Assembly: GCF_024808255.1 (NCBI RefSeq) | Contig: NZ_JANTYS010000011.1 | Span: 62,001-126,000, forward strand | DNA: 64,000 bases | Source: Mucilaginibacter dorajii | Lineage (GTDB): Bacteria > Bacteroidota > Bacteroidia > Sphingobacteriales > Sphingobacteriaceae | Direction of reading: 5' to 3' | Notes under the pieces: generated by a model | What the model was told of the DNA's origin: nothing | The model's database searches: none | The model's input: the letters and a program-made list of their open reading frames with translations, nothing else | In this document: piece by piece, positions 51,190-60,205 of the stretch | How the letters are laid out: each line of letters opens with the position of its first letter | How positions within the stretch are numbered: the first letter of the stretch is position 1 | Program-made: the position numbers and the translations under genes

Positions 51190-52675
51190 AAGTTTAGCCA
51201 GAGTTGAGCATGAAGAGATCGGCGGCAACCAACTGTTCCCGGTTTTTTTGAAGCTGAATAACCTGCATACCGTATTGGTAGGTGGCGGTAACGTGGGCCT
51301 TGAAAAGCTTACAGCTATCCTGAATAACAGTAACTATGCTAAGGTTACCATCATCTCAAAAACCTTTCTTCCTCAAATACACGCGCTTGCGGCTGCTTAT
51401 GAAGGATTAAACATAGTCCAAAAATCATTTACTGACGACGATTTGAACAATGCCGAAGTCGTGATTGCGGCCACTAACGACAGCGAATTAAATAAATATG
51501 TGCGCCAATCGGCACATGACCGCAAGCTACTCATCAATGTGGCCGATAAACCCGAGCTTTGCGATTTTTACTTAGGGTCGATAGTAAAAAAGGGTGATCT
51601 GAAGTTGGCTATTTCCACCAATGGTAAATCGCCTACGGTGGCCAAACGACTTAAAGAGGTTTTAAACGAAAGCCTTCCGGAAGAATTAGATACTACACTA
51701 CAGCAAATGAGTGAGTTGAGAAACACCCTTAGCGGCGATTTTGCCGACAAAGTAAAAAAATTAAACAGCGTAACGTCGGTGTTGGTAGAACCGAAATCCA
51801 TTGTGATCAAAAACTTCATCTGGCTTATATGGTCTACCATCATTGTTTCTTTGGCTATTGTTATCAGTGCTTTATATTTCAGGGAACCGGCTTTTAAGTC
51901 CTTTGTTGAAGGTGTAAATCCGCAATTTTATTATTTTTTAGGGGCCGGATTTATATTCGCTATGATAGATGGCGCCATCGGCATGAGTTATGGTGTTACA
52001 TCAACTACCTTTTCACTTTCAATGGGTATCCCCCCGGCCTCAGCCAGTATGGGGGTTCACCTGTCGGAGATCATGAGCTGTGGCATAGCTGGTTGGATGC
52101 ATTACCGCATGGGTAACATCAACTGGAAATTGTTTTGGCTATTGGTATTACCGGGTATTGTGGGTGCAATTACAGGTGCTTACATTTTATCGTCACTGGA
52201 GCACTATAGCATGTACACCAAGCCGGTAGTGTCTATTTATACTTTGATATTAGGTTTTATTATACTCTCCAAAGCCTTCAATATCAAGAAAAAGAAATCA
52301 GCTGATAAAGTAAAACGCATTTCCTTACTTGGTTTAGGTGGCGGCTTTATTGATGCCGTTGGCGGTGGCGGATGGGGCTCAATTGTGTTATCAACGCTGA
52401 TAGCCGGTGGCCGCAGTCCTATATTTTCTTTGGGCACGGTAAAATTATCGCGTTTTTTTGTCGCGATAGCAGGATCGATCACCTTCATCACCATGGTAAG
52501 CAGTGGTCATTGGCAGGCTGTAGCTGGCTTAGTATTGGGCAGTGCCCTGGCATCGCCAATAGCAGCCAAAATTTCTAACAAGATCTCCACTAAAACCATC
52601 ATGGTATCGGTAGGTGTCATCGTTATTTTGGTAAGTATTAAATCAATTGTTGCCTTTATTACAAAGGTTATTTAA
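51167..52675 (+). CDS. Fusion: precorrin-2 dehydrogenase/ferrochelatase + TauE/SafE permease
   Basis: The 502-aa protein has two parts. Residues about 20-210 match the CysG/Met8 N-terminal enzyme: NQLFPVFLKLNNLHTVLVGG followed by GNVG, EVVIAATNDSELN, and NVADKPELCDFYLGS with the catalytic-Asp region. This oxidises precorrin-2 to sirohydrochlorin and inserts Fe. Residues about 213-500 have about eight membrane segments of the TauE/SafE (TSUP) family (GAGFIFAMIDGAIGMSYGVT; GGGFIDAVGGGGWGSIVLST), probable sulfite/sulfonate/sulfate carriers. A single frame joins them with no gap. It overlaps cobA by 23 bp and ends 1 bp before cysH. This places the last siroheme steps at the membrane. Confidence 0.88.
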   Translation: MTLLPRDKSLARVEHEEIGGNQLFPVFLKLNNLHTVLVGGGNVGLEKLTAILNNSNYAKVTIISKTFLPQIHALAAAYEGLNIVQKSFTDDDLNNAEVVIAATNDSELNKYVRQSAHDRKLLINVADKPELCDFYLGSIVKKGDLKLAISTNGKSPTVAKRLKEVLNESLPEELDTTLQQMSELRNTLSGDFADKVKKLNSVTSVLVEPKSIVIKNFIWLIWSTIIVSLAIVISALYFREPAFKSFVEGVNPQFYYFLGAGFIFAMIDGAIGMSYGVTSTTFSLSMGIPPASASMGVHLSEIMSCGIAGWMHYRMGNINWKLFWLLVLPGIVGAITGAYILSSLEHYSMYTKPVVSIYTLILGFIILSKAFNIKKKKSADKVKRISLLGLGGGFIDAVGGGGWGSIVLSTLIAGGRSPIFSLGTVKLSRFFVAIAGSITFITMVSSGHWQAVAGLVLGSALASPIAAKISNKISTKTIMVSVGVIVILVSIKSIVAFITKVI

Positions 52676-52676
52676 C

Positions 52677-53387
52677 ATGAACAAGGAATTTGAACGTATA
52701 AACAACATTAAAGCAGGACTTGATCCGGCTGAAGCCTTGGCCAAACTGGCCGGGTTATACCCAGGTGAAATCACTTTTTCAACCAGCTTTGGCTGGGAAG
52801 ATCAGGTGATCAGTCATATGATCTTTGCCAATAAATTGCCTATAAAGGTATTTACCCTGGAGACAGGTCGGCTTTTCCGTGAAACCTACTCGGTTTGGAG
52901 TAGTACGATGGATAGGTACAAACAACCTATTCACGCCTATTACCCCAACCAGGAGTTATTAGAGCAAATGGTGAGTACAAAAGGCCCCAACAGCTTTTAC
53001 GAATCGGTAGAGAACCGTAAGGAGTGCTGTGGCATCCGTAAGATAGAACCGCTTAAACGTGCTTTAAAAGGTAATAAATTATGGATTACCGGTATCCGTG
53101 CAGATCAATCTGTTAACCGTCACGATATGCACGATGTAGAATGGGATGAACAGAACAACCTGGTAAAGTTTCACCCTATTTTTGACTGGACACTGGATGA
53201 CGTTAAAGCCTACATCAAACAATATAACATTCCGTATAACTCACTGCATGATAAAGGCTTCCCAAGCATTGGCTGTATGCCTTGCACACGTGCTGTAGCC
53301 GAAGGTGAAGACTTCCGCGCTGGCCGCTGGTGGTGGGAAGATCAATCCAAAAAAGAATGTGGGTTGCATGAGGTGACAGCTAAGTAA
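52677..53387 (+). CDS. cysH: APS/PAPS reductase (CysH, [4Fe-4S] type)
   Basis: The 236-aa protein has the reductase signatures EITFSTSFGWEDQVISHMIF, VFTLETGRLFRETY, and KLWITGIRADQSVNRHDM. It has the paired Cys motifs C117-C118 (KECCGIRKIEP) and C200-x-x-C203 (GCMPCTRA), which bind a [4Fe-4S] cluster and mark APS (adenylylsulfate) reductases rather than E. coli-type PAPS reductases. It produces sulfite, the substrate of the first gene product. The start MNKEFERINN at 52677 follows the fusion gene stop directly. No cysDN sulfate-activation genes follow in this window. Confidence 0.93.
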   Translation: MNKEFERINNIKAGLDPAEALAKLAGLYPGEITFSTSFGWEDQVISHMIFANKLPIKVFTLETGRLFRETYSVWSSTMDRYKQPIHAYYPNQELLEQMVSTKGPNSFYESVENRKECCGIRKIEPLKRALKGNKLWITGIRADQSVNRHDMHDVEWDEQNNLVKFHPIFDWTLDDVKAYIKQYNIPYNSLHDKGFPSIGCMPCTRAVAEGEDFRAGRWWWEDQSKKECGLHEVTAK

Positions 53388-53388
53388 A

Positions 53389-53641
53389 ACACGATTTAAG
53401 GATTTTACAGGATTAACAGGATTTTTGCCGGTTGTATTTAGTACAAGCGGCTTTTCTATTTAATCCAAATTGACGTCTCTCGGTTTCAACACGGTAAATG
53501 AATAGTTGTGAGTGATATTGATTCTATCTCGTCCCCTTTGAAAGTCACGGCTTCAGCAAACTTCAAGGGCACTGCAGACCCATCTTAACCAGCAGCCGAA
53601 AGTCAAAATCCTATAAATCTCCCCTAATCATTAAATCGTGT
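53389..53641. repeat. Inverted repeat with ACACGATTTAA ends (family G)
   Basis: This lies in the 329-bp gene-free gap after cysH. ACACGATTTAA (53389-53399) and TTAAATCGTGT (53631-53641) are exact inverted ends. Inward, AGGATTTT (about 53418-53425) pairs with AAAATCCT (53605-53612), and the left side has AGGATT/CAGGATTAACAGGATT units. About 150 bp of unique sequence without a gene lies between. A partial relative is at about 45993-46021. Confidence 0.75.
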
Positions 53642-53642
53642 C

Positions 53643-53677
53643 AAAAAAAGGCGGGTAAGGTTTTACCCCTACCCGCC
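53643..53677 (-). terminator. Terminator of the TonB-dependent receptor gene
   Basis: GGCGGGTA (53650-53657) and TACCCGCC (53670-53677) form a GC-rich stem. On the minus strand the hairpin is followed by a run of seven T (53643-53649), and it lies 40 bp beyond the receptor stop. Confidence 0.85.
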
Positions 53678-53716
53678 TCAAAACTAATTATGAAAAACGT
53701 ATTAAAAAGCTACTGA

Positions 53717-56665
53717 TTATTTATTGTCACCTGCTAACAATCCATCCAAAGTAACCGATACATAGTATAAGCCACCGATTGTTGGGCCGCCGGCGTATTG
53801 GTAATAACGCTTATTAAATATATCGCTTGCACCTACTTTAAAGGTGGCATAGTATGCTGGTACGCGGTAAGTAACCTGTGCATCAAATGTGCCTATAGCT
53901 GGTACATTACCGGTTACCAGTGGGCTCTCCCACAGGTATGACTGTTGCCACTTGTACACAACGTTAAAGCCCACGTTTTTAGCAACCTCGCGGTTACCAA
54001 ATGATACGTTACCAGACCACTCAGGCGTGTTAAAGCCGGTAACAAAAATATCCGATTTAGCCTGAGCCTTTAATTTATTAAAGCTTACGTTACCAGATAA
54101 GGTATACCTTTTATAAAAGTTATAACTGATACCGGCTGATGAACCGTAGTTGTTATAAATATTTTTAGCATTGGTATACACGCGGTAACGTGCCTGGCCC
54201 TGGCTGGCTGCATTGCTTGATGTGCCGGTAGTTGGGTCGCGATTAACGTCCAGCATGGCTAATACGGCCGCGTCAGTTCCTACGTTAACACCATTGGGTA
54301 CAAATACCTGCACCTGGCCCAAAAAGCCGTTATAGCGGTTGGTATAGGCATCTATGTCGATAAATACCTTATTGTCGGCAACGATACCTTTGTATCCAAC
54401 CTCATATGAGGTGATCTGCTCAGGACGTGCGGCCGGAAGATCGGCTTTTTGTAACAGGTTCCTGTTAGCAAGTGCAACCTGGTCGGTACCACCAGCCGCG
54501 TTTACAGCAGCGTTAAAGGCAACTACCGATGTTTGGGTATAGCTGTTATTTAGGTAACCCAGGCCATCGTTAATGAAAGGCAAGCTTCCTACCCTTTTCA
54601 CACGACCATTGTTTACATAGGATAAAGCTTCGAACAACGAAGGGAAACGGTAACCATTCTGGAAGGTGAACCTGAAGTTATGATTTTCATTGACAGAATA
54701 AACCGCTGCCAAACGTGGTGTAAATTTAGGATCGAAATAAGGGTTATAATCCCACCTTACCGAACCGAATAATTTCAGTTTTTCATCGAAGAACGTTTTG
54801 GTAACTTGAGTGAAGGCACCATATTTTTTGTAGATCACATCTTTGCCAAAGCTGCCATCTGCCAATGGGGTATTCCTATCAGCAATAGGGCGGGTAAAAT
54901 CAACAAAATTATTACCATCTGGTGTAATGCTGTATACCCTTACATCACCGCCAACTAAGAGGTCAACTACTTTTACTCTATCAGTTAAATCCCATTGGGC
55001 TTCGGCATTGTACATATTGCTTTTTTGAACCAAAGCGGCACCACCGGTTACCGGTGCATTAGGGATCAGGCTCGATTTAATATCCCAGTTATTGATACCA
55101 ATGATGGTTTTCCTTAAAGCGTCAAACGCTGGAGTTCCAGGTTCCACACGACCAGCATCGGCTGCAGCCCTGGCAGCTTCTTCGGCAGCACCAAAATTAG
55201 CTGATGTTAAACCACCATGAGCACTGCCATAAGCGGTAAGGGCGTTTTTAAAGCTTGTACCCCAGGCCGAGTTGCTGGCGTGGTTAAGGTCAAGGTTATC
55301 TGCCAACGGTTTTACGTTGAACGAATTACCGGTATTTTCGATAGACTCATAAGCACGTACTAAAAACTCTTTACCCTTTAACTCCACCTTATGGTTTTGT
55401 ACAGTTGCGCCCTGTAAAGAGATTTTGTTACCGCGTTGAAAAACACCATCTAACCTGCCGTAACGATAAGTGTATGATAATATCGTATTAGGTGTTAACT
55501 TATAAGCCAGTGTACCATCCAATTTTAAGTTGGTAACCTTGGGATCAACCAGGTCAACCTCGTTATAACCGGTACGGGCAACAGTAAGGCCAGGCATTGC
55601 CTTGCCATCTACGGTAAGGCCTTTTACAACTACGGTGTTACTGCCTGCAAGTGCGTCGTCACCGTATTTGTTCCAACCATCGTATGCCGGGTTATCCGTA
55701 CCTGATACCGCTGGGAAAGCCGGGTTGGCTGTTTTAAGATTGTATGGGTTTTGATCTTTACGGGTATCTGATTGCCAGTCTTTACCTTGCAGGTAACTAA
55801 CATTCAGTTTAAAAGCGAATTTATTGTTAAATGCTTTGGCATAACGCAAAGCGTCTTCAGTCATCGTGCTGGCACCCAGGCGGTCGTTACCAACATGGTT
55901 TAAACCCTGGCGGTGATAAAAGCTTAAGCCCTGGTATTTAAAAGGATCTTTAGTGAACAGGTTTGACAGACCGTTAATAGCGTTGGTGCCATATAAAGCA
56001 GCAGCAGCACCTGGTGTAATTTCAATGCTGGCAATATCCAACTCGGTTGGGCCAATAGCATTACCAAGCGGCACACCTAAGGTAGCCGACTGCATATCTA
56101 CGCCATCAACCAATTGCATAAACCTAAAGTTGTTGGGACTGTTAAAACCGCGGGTATTAGGCACCTTAAGGGTGATACTGGTAGTAGTAACCTGTACACC
56201 TTTTACGTTTTCCAATGCATCGTAAAAACTTGGGCCAGGCGATTGTTTCAATGAGTTAATGCTTAGCTTCTCGATAGCTACCGGCGAGCGAAGCAGTTTT
56301 TCTTCCTTACGGGATGCGGTAACAACTACCTCGTTAATAAGTAAATTCTGGCTTGTTAACTGAATATTTAAAGCACTATTGGCGTTTTTAATAAAAAACT
56401 CCTGAGGCTGGAAACCTACCGCGGTAAAAACAAGGGTGTAAGGCAATTTTGCACTGGTAGTTAGCGAAAATTTACCGGTACTATCTGATGCTGTCTTATT
56501 GGTGGTGCCTTTAATGCTAACAGTAGTGCCTATAAGGGGCTGACCATGATCGTCTTTAACTACGCCGCTTAATATATAGGAACCGTTAAGCTGGGCATGA
56601 CCGATGGCCGGGACAAGAACAAGAAAAAGCACAAGGAGCTTTATAGAATTGATGAAAGTCTTCAT
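53717..56665 (-). CDS. TonB-dependent outer-membrane receptor
   Basis: The 982-aa protein has a signal peptide (MKTFINSIKLLVLFLVLVPA then IGHAQ), a CarboxypepD_reg-like domain (about 30-115: ILSGVVKDDHGQPLIGTTVS, GKFSLTTSAKLPYTLVFTAV), a plug (about 125-240: EVVVTASRKEEKLLRSPVAI, FMQLVDGVDMQ, IEITPGAAAALYGTNAINGL) and a long beta-barrel ending in YYVSVTLDGLLAGDNK. There is no adjacent SusD-like gene and the SusC signatures are weak, so it is probably a general TBDT with unknown ligand. It is convergent with cysH; no B12 riboswitch is seen upstream. Confidence 0.9.
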   Translation of the reverse strand: MKTFINSIKLLVLFLVLVPAIGHAQLNGSYILSGVVKDDHGQPLIGTTVSIKGTTNKTASDSTGKFSLTTSAKLPYTLVFTAVGFQPQEFFIKNANSALNIQLTSQNLLINEVVVTASRKEEKLLRSPVAIEKLSINSLKQSPGPSFYDALENVKGVQVTTTSITLKVPNTRGFNSPNNFRFMQLVDGVDMQSATLGVPLGNAIGPTELDIASIEITPGAAAALYGTNAINGLSNLFTKDPFKYQGLSFYHRQGLNHVGNDRLGASTMTEDALRYAKAFNNKFAFKLNVSYLQGKDWQSDTRKDQNPYNLKTANPAFPAVSGTDNPAYDGWNKYGDDALAGSNTVVVKGLTVDGKAMPGLTVARTGYNEVDLVDPKVTNLKLDGTLAYKLTPNTILSYTYRYGRLDGVFQRGNKISLQGATVQNHKVELKGKEFLVRAYESIENTGNSFNVKPLADNLDLNHASNSAWGTSFKNALTAYGSAHGGLTSANFGAAEEAARAAADAGRVEPGTPAFDALRKTIIGINNWDIKSSLIPNAPVTGGAALVQKSNMYNAEAQWDLTDRVKVVDLLVGGDVRVYSITPDGNNFVDFTRPIADRNTPLADGSFGKDVIYKKYGAFTQVTKTFFDEKLKLFGSVRWDYNPYFDPKFTPRLAAVYSVNENHNFRFTFQNGYRFPSLFEALSYVNNGRVKRVGSLPFINDGLGYLNNSYTQTSVVAFNAAVNAAGGTDQVALANRNLLQKADLPAARPEQITSYEVGYKGIVADNKVFIDIDAYTNRYNGFLGQVQVFVPNGVNVGTDAAVLAMLDVNRDPTTGTSSNAASQGQARYRVYTNAKNIYNNYGSSAGISYNFYKRYTLSGNVSFNKLKAQAKSDIFVTGFNTPEWSGNVSFGNREVAKNVGFNVVYKWQQSYLWESPLVTGNVPAIGTFDAQVTYRVPAYYATFKVGASDIFNKRYYQYAGGPTIGGLYYVSVTLDGLLAGDNK

Positions 56666-56971
56666 GAAAAAGGTTGAGATATTTTTTAAATGTTTGTATG
56701 TTGATTATTTATGTTTAGGTAGAATAAGGCATGGCCTCAACAACAACGCATCTGGTAATTTTCTTTTTTCAACAATGAAGAAGGGGTAATTGAGTAAATT
56801 TTATACATATTCTATGGAATTAGTCGACAAAAATATAAATTATTTGCTGACTGTCAACTGTTTTGCTTAAATTTCTATAAAGCCTACCAGCTTAGTGGTT
56901 ATATTTTCAAATAATCGATCCCCTTTCGGCTTCAAATTCGTAATATTGGCCGTTCAACCTGTATAAGCCCA
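56666..56971. other. Gene-free divergent promoter region (306 bp)
   Basis: AT-rich DNA between the divergent TonB-dependent receptor and proB genes. It must hold both promoters; TAATATTG at 56941-56948 is one base off a -7 box and lies 23 nt before the proB ATG. I see no riboswitch, repeat or small gene here. Confidence 0.5.
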
Positions 56972-58051
56972 ATGTCTTTCAATTACCAGCGCATAGTTAT
57001 AAAAATAGGATCAAACGTACTTACCCAAAAGAATGGTTTGCCCGATCTTGAACGGATCAAACATTTAGTTGGACAAATTGCCGCCATCAAAAAACAAGGT
57101 AAAGAAGTGATCCTGGTATCATCGGGCGCGGTAGCATCCGGCCGAAGCCTGATTACCATATCAGAAAAATATGATGCCATAGCTGCACGCCAGCTTTTAG
57201 CATCTATAGGGCAGGTTAAGCTTATCAATACGTATGCTAATTATTTTGAAAGCTTCGGGATCCTCTGCTCCCAGGTGTTGGTTACCCGGGAGGATTTCAG
57301 GGACAGGATGCATTATCTCAATATGAAAAACTGCCTTGATCTGTTGTTGCAGCACCAGGTTATTCCGGTAGTTAATGAAAACGATGTGGTATCGGTTACC
57401 GAATTGATGTTTACCGATAATGATGAGCTTGCCGGTTTAATAGCATCAATGCTCAACGCGCAGGCTTTAATTGTGTTAACCAATGTTGATGGTATCTATA
57501 ATGGCGATCCAAACGCCGAAGGTTCGGCAGTAATTGAGGAAGTAGCAGGATCCGTAGTTGATTTTGCTGAGTTTGTATCCTCGGGTAAATCGCAGTTTGG
57601 CCGGGGCGGTATGATCACCAAATCAACCATGTCGCAAAAAACCGCGCAATTAGGTATAGCCGTGCATATCGCCAATGGTACCCGTGAAAATATTTTGACA
57701 GACGTGTTAGATAACAACGTGATCCATACCCGTTTTATACCCAACAAAACGGCATCGGGCAAAAAGAAATGGCTGGCCCATTCAGAGAAGTCGGCAGTAG
57801 GCTCTGTCCAGGTAAACGAAGGTGCGAAAACCGCGTTGGTTTCCAATAAAGCTACAAGCCTGCTCCCTATCGGCATAGTTGATGTTTTAACTGATTTTAA
57901 AAAGGGCGATATCATCAAATTAGTTGATGATAGCCATAAATTGATAGGCCTTGGCATTGCCGAATATGGTTCTGATAAAGCACGGGAACGGATAGGCCAG
58001 AAAAACCAAAAGCCATTGGTACATTATGATTATCTTTATTTACAAGGCTAA
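56972..58051 (+). CDS. proB: Glutamate 5-kinase
   Basis: The 359-aa protein has the amino-acid-kinase domain (RIVIKIGSNVLT, VILVSSGAVASGR, NENDVVSVTELMFTDNDELA, FGRGGMITKSTMSQKTAQLG) and a C-terminal PUA-like domain (about 265-355; VNEGAKTALVSNKATSLLPI then GIVDV). It phosphorylates glutamate in the first step of proline synthesis. The stop is 3 bp before the proA start, so the two genes form an operon and probably a complex. Confidence 0.95.
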   Translation: MSFNYQRIVIKIGSNVLTQKNGLPDLERIKHLVGQIAAIKKQGKEVILVSSGAVASGRSLITISEKYDAIAARQLLASIGQVKLINTYANYFESFGILCSQVLVTREDFRDRMHYLNMKNCLDLLLQHQVIPVVNENDVVSVTELMFTDNDELAGLIASMLNAQALIVLTNVDGIYNGDPNAEGSAVIEEVAGSVVDFAEFVSSGKSQFGRGGMITKSTMSQKTAQLGIAVHIANGTRENILTDVLDNNVIHTRFIPNKTASGKKKWLAHSEKSAVGSVQVNEGAKTALVSNKATSLLPIGIVDVLTDFKKGDIIKLVDDSHKLIGLGIAEYGSDKARERIGQKNQKPLVHYDYLYLQG

Positions 58052-58054
58052 GCC

Positions 58055-59299
58055 ATGAATTATAACAGTTATTTTGAAAACGCTTTAATAGCCGGCCGGA
58101 AGGCTACCCTCGCTCCTGCCCTTATAAACCAGGTATTGAATGACGTGGCTGCCGAGGCCATTGCTCAAACAGCTTATATATTAGCCGAAAATCAGAAGGA
58201 TCTTGATCTCATGGATCCAGAGGATCCAAAGTACGATAGACTAAAACTTACGGCGGCCCGTATTGAGGCTATTGCCGGCGATATGGTAAGCGTGGCCAAC
58301 CTGGAAAGCCCATTGGGTAAGCAACTTTCAGAAACACATCGCCCCAATGGCCTTTCTATTACAAAGGTTAGGGTGCCCATGGGCGTCGTTGGCGTAATTT
58401 ACGAGGCCAGGCCCAATGTTACCTTTGATGTCTTCGCCTTGTGCTTTAAAACGGGCAACATCAGCATATTGAAAGGCGGCAGTGATGCCGACCATTCAAA
58501 TCGTGCCATCATATCTGTCATTCACCAGGTTTTAACCAAACATCAGATTGATATTAACGTGGCCACTTTGCTTCCTGCCGAGCGGGAAGCTACAGCTGCT
58601 TTATTGGCTGCCGTTGGTTATGTAGATGTGCTTATCCCGCGTGGCAGCCAGTCGCTTATTAATTTTGTGAGAGATAACAGCAAAGTACCGGTTATTGAAA
58701 CAGGTGCTGGTATAGTGCACACCTATTTTGATCTGTCGGGCGATCTCGCTAAGGGAGCCGAAATTATAGCCAATGCAAAAACCCGCAGGGTAAGCGTTTG
58801 TAACGCCCTTGATTGTCTGATTATTCACGTCGATAGGTTAGTCGATTTGCCCCAACTTACATCGTTGCTGAAAGAAAAACAGGTTGAAATTTTTGCCGAC
58901 GGAGCTTCGTATGCGGCTTTAGAGAATCACTATCCCCCAAATTTGCTAAACCACGCGTTGCCTGAACATTTTGGCACCGAATTTTTATCAATGAAGATGG
59001 CCATCAAAACGGTAGCTAACTTCAAAGAAGCTTTAGATTACATCGCCATAAATAGCTCCAAACACAGTGAGGCTATTATATCTGAAGATGCAGAGAACAT
59101 CGCCACGTTTTTAAATGATGTAGATGCGGCGGCGGTTTACGCCAATGTGTCAACGGCTTTTACAGATGGCGCCCAGTTTGGTTTAGGTGCCGAAATTGGG
59201 ATAAGCACCCAAAAGCTTCATGCCCGCGGCCCTATGGGTCTTGAAGAACTAACCAGCTATAAATGGATTGTTAAGGGAGATGGGCAAATTAGAAATTGA
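58055..59299 (+). CDS. proA: Gamma-glutamyl phosphate reductase
   Basis: The 414-aa protein has the ProA motifs: VRVPMGVVGVIYEARPNVTF followed by DVFALCFKTGN, LKGGSDADHSNRAI, IPRGSQSLINFVRDNSKVPV then IETGAGIVH, and the active-site Cys region RRVSVCNALDCLIIH. It reduces glutamyl-5-phosphate to glutamate semialdehyde in proline synthesis. It follows proB by 3 bp. Confidence 0.95.
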   Translation: MNYNSYFENALIAGRKATLAPALINQVLNDVAAEAIAQTAYILAENQKDLDLMDPEDPKYDRLKLTAARIEAIAGDMVSVANLESPLGKQLSETHRPNGLSITKVRVPMGVVGVIYEARPNVTFDVFALCFKTGNISILKGGSDADHSNRAIISVIHQVLTKHQIDINVATLLPAEREATAALLAAVGYVDVLIPRGSQSLINFVRDNSKVPVIETGAGIVHTYFDLSGDLAKGAEIIANAKTRRVSVCNALDCLIIHVDRLVDLPQLTSLLKEKQVEIFADGASYAALENHYPPNLLNHALPEHFGTEFLSMKMAIKTVANFKEALDYIAINSSKHSEAIISEDAENIATFLNDVDAAAVYANVSTAFTDGAQFGLGAEIGISTQKLHARGPMGLEELTSYKWIVKGDGQIRN

Positions 59300-59306
59300 T
59301 AAATGT

Positions 59307-59625
59307 TTAGAGCCTGTTTATAAATAAATAGGAGGTACGACGAAGATAACCGACCGAAGGGAGTTCATTAATTCCTATAAAAAACAATTATTATATTGAG
59401 AGCCCAGCGCACGTGGATCTAAAATGGGTTAACATAACTTAACATATTTCAGATAAGATACATTATAATTATCTAACAATCAATATTTTATATTTTAACA
59501 AGGTTAACACTCAACTGATGTATCGCGCAATTTAGGCGCATCCAAATACTTGACTGATTGAGCGCTCAAGATTCGCCTCATAGATCATATAAAATATTCT
59601 TCGAAGAAATTTAAACAGGCTCTAA
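59307..59625. mobile_element. MITE-like element, 319 bp, ends TTAGAGCCTGTTTA
   Basis: TTAGAGCCTGTTTA (59307-59320) and TAAACAGGCTCTAA (59612-59625) are exact 14-bp inverted ends. The inside has no gene and contains copy 2 of the 128-bp repeat (59425-59552). The ends closely match those of the element at 60206-60564. No transposase is encoded, so it would move only in trans. No clear target duplication is visible. It lies in the 470-bp gap after proA. Confidence 0.6.
59425..59552. repeat. 128-bp repeat, copy 2
   Basis: Ungapped match to 21436-21563 in the same orientation, with about 14 mismatches. Here it sits inside the inverted-repeat-bounded element and is not followed by a CPBP gene. Confidence 0.85.
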
Positions 59626-59718
59626 GTGTTTTGGTTTGAAAACAAAAAAAGGCTTTCGCGATAATCAACTTCATAAAACCCTCTTCTTTTTTTTATTGAA
59701 CATCAAAACCTATTCCAC

Positions 59719-59747
59719 AAAAAAAGGTGCTTCTTTTGAAGCACCTT
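59719..59747 (-). terminator. Terminator of the 30-aa microprotein gene
   Basis: AAGGTGCTTC (59724-59733) and GAAGCACCTT (59738-59747) form a perfect 10-bp stem with a 4-nt loop. On the minus strand it is followed by a T run, 22 bp beyond the small gene's stop. Confidence 0.8.
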
Positions 59748-59769
59748 ATTCGTTTCCGGTTGGGTGAAA

Positions 59770-59862
59770 TTACTTAATCAGGTAGTTCGCAACGGCAACA
59801 AAACAAATGATCATCAGGATTACCCCCTGCAACTTTTGTTCTAACGTTAATTGGCTTATCAT
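59770..59862 (-). CDS. Probable 30-aa single-pass membrane microprotein
   Basis: The minus-strand frame reads MISQLTLEQKLQGVILMIIC followed by FVAVANYLIK and a stop. It has a polar N-terminus, about 17 hydrophobic residues and a Lys end, so one membrane helix with the C-terminal end near the surface. A -7 box lies 25 nt upstream and a clean terminator 22 bp downstream, giving a complete small transcription unit, unlikely for a random frame. Function unknown; similar microproteins often bind respiratory or transport complexes. Confidence 0.6.
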   Translation of the reverse strand: MISQLTLEQKLQGVILMIICFVAVANYLIK

Positions 59863-59887
59863 GTTATTTAAATTAATTAGGGTAAAG

Positions 59888-59895
59888 CAAATTTA
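59888..59895 (-). promoter_or_regulatory. Probable -7 box of the 30-aa microprotein gene
   Basis: The minus strand reads TAAATTTG, an exact TAnnTTTG, ending 25 nt before the ATG at 59862. Confidence 0.5.
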
Positions 59896-60205
59896 TATTG
59901 TAATCTGAATGTTACAATAGCCCCTTTCATTTTTACATTAATTTTAATAAATAATAGAAATCTATTTTAGAATGGTCAACCTCACATTTATTCTTTAAAA
60001 AATTGGCAATAAATTCGTTTTAACATTGAAATAGTGTTCCCGTAACACTGCTCTAAAACAGTTGTTTTTAGCTATAAAACGTCATGAAAATGCAATTCTT
60101 TTACCGTTCGGAGCAAAGCACTCATATTTACCGACCTTTTTAATTGAAAAATGTAATTGAAATTTCTTTTTGCTGCACGGGTTACGTATAAATGGTGCCC
60201 GCCTC
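59896..60205. other. Gene-free stretch
   Basis: AT-rich DNA of about 310 bp between the microprotein promoter and the second inverted-repeat element. I find no supported gene, RNA or repeat here. Confidence 0.5.

Noticed and set aside
56666..56971. Cobalamin or other riboswitch upstream of the TonB-dependent receptor
   Set aside because: No B12-box-like or other known riboswitch core is visible on the minus strand here.
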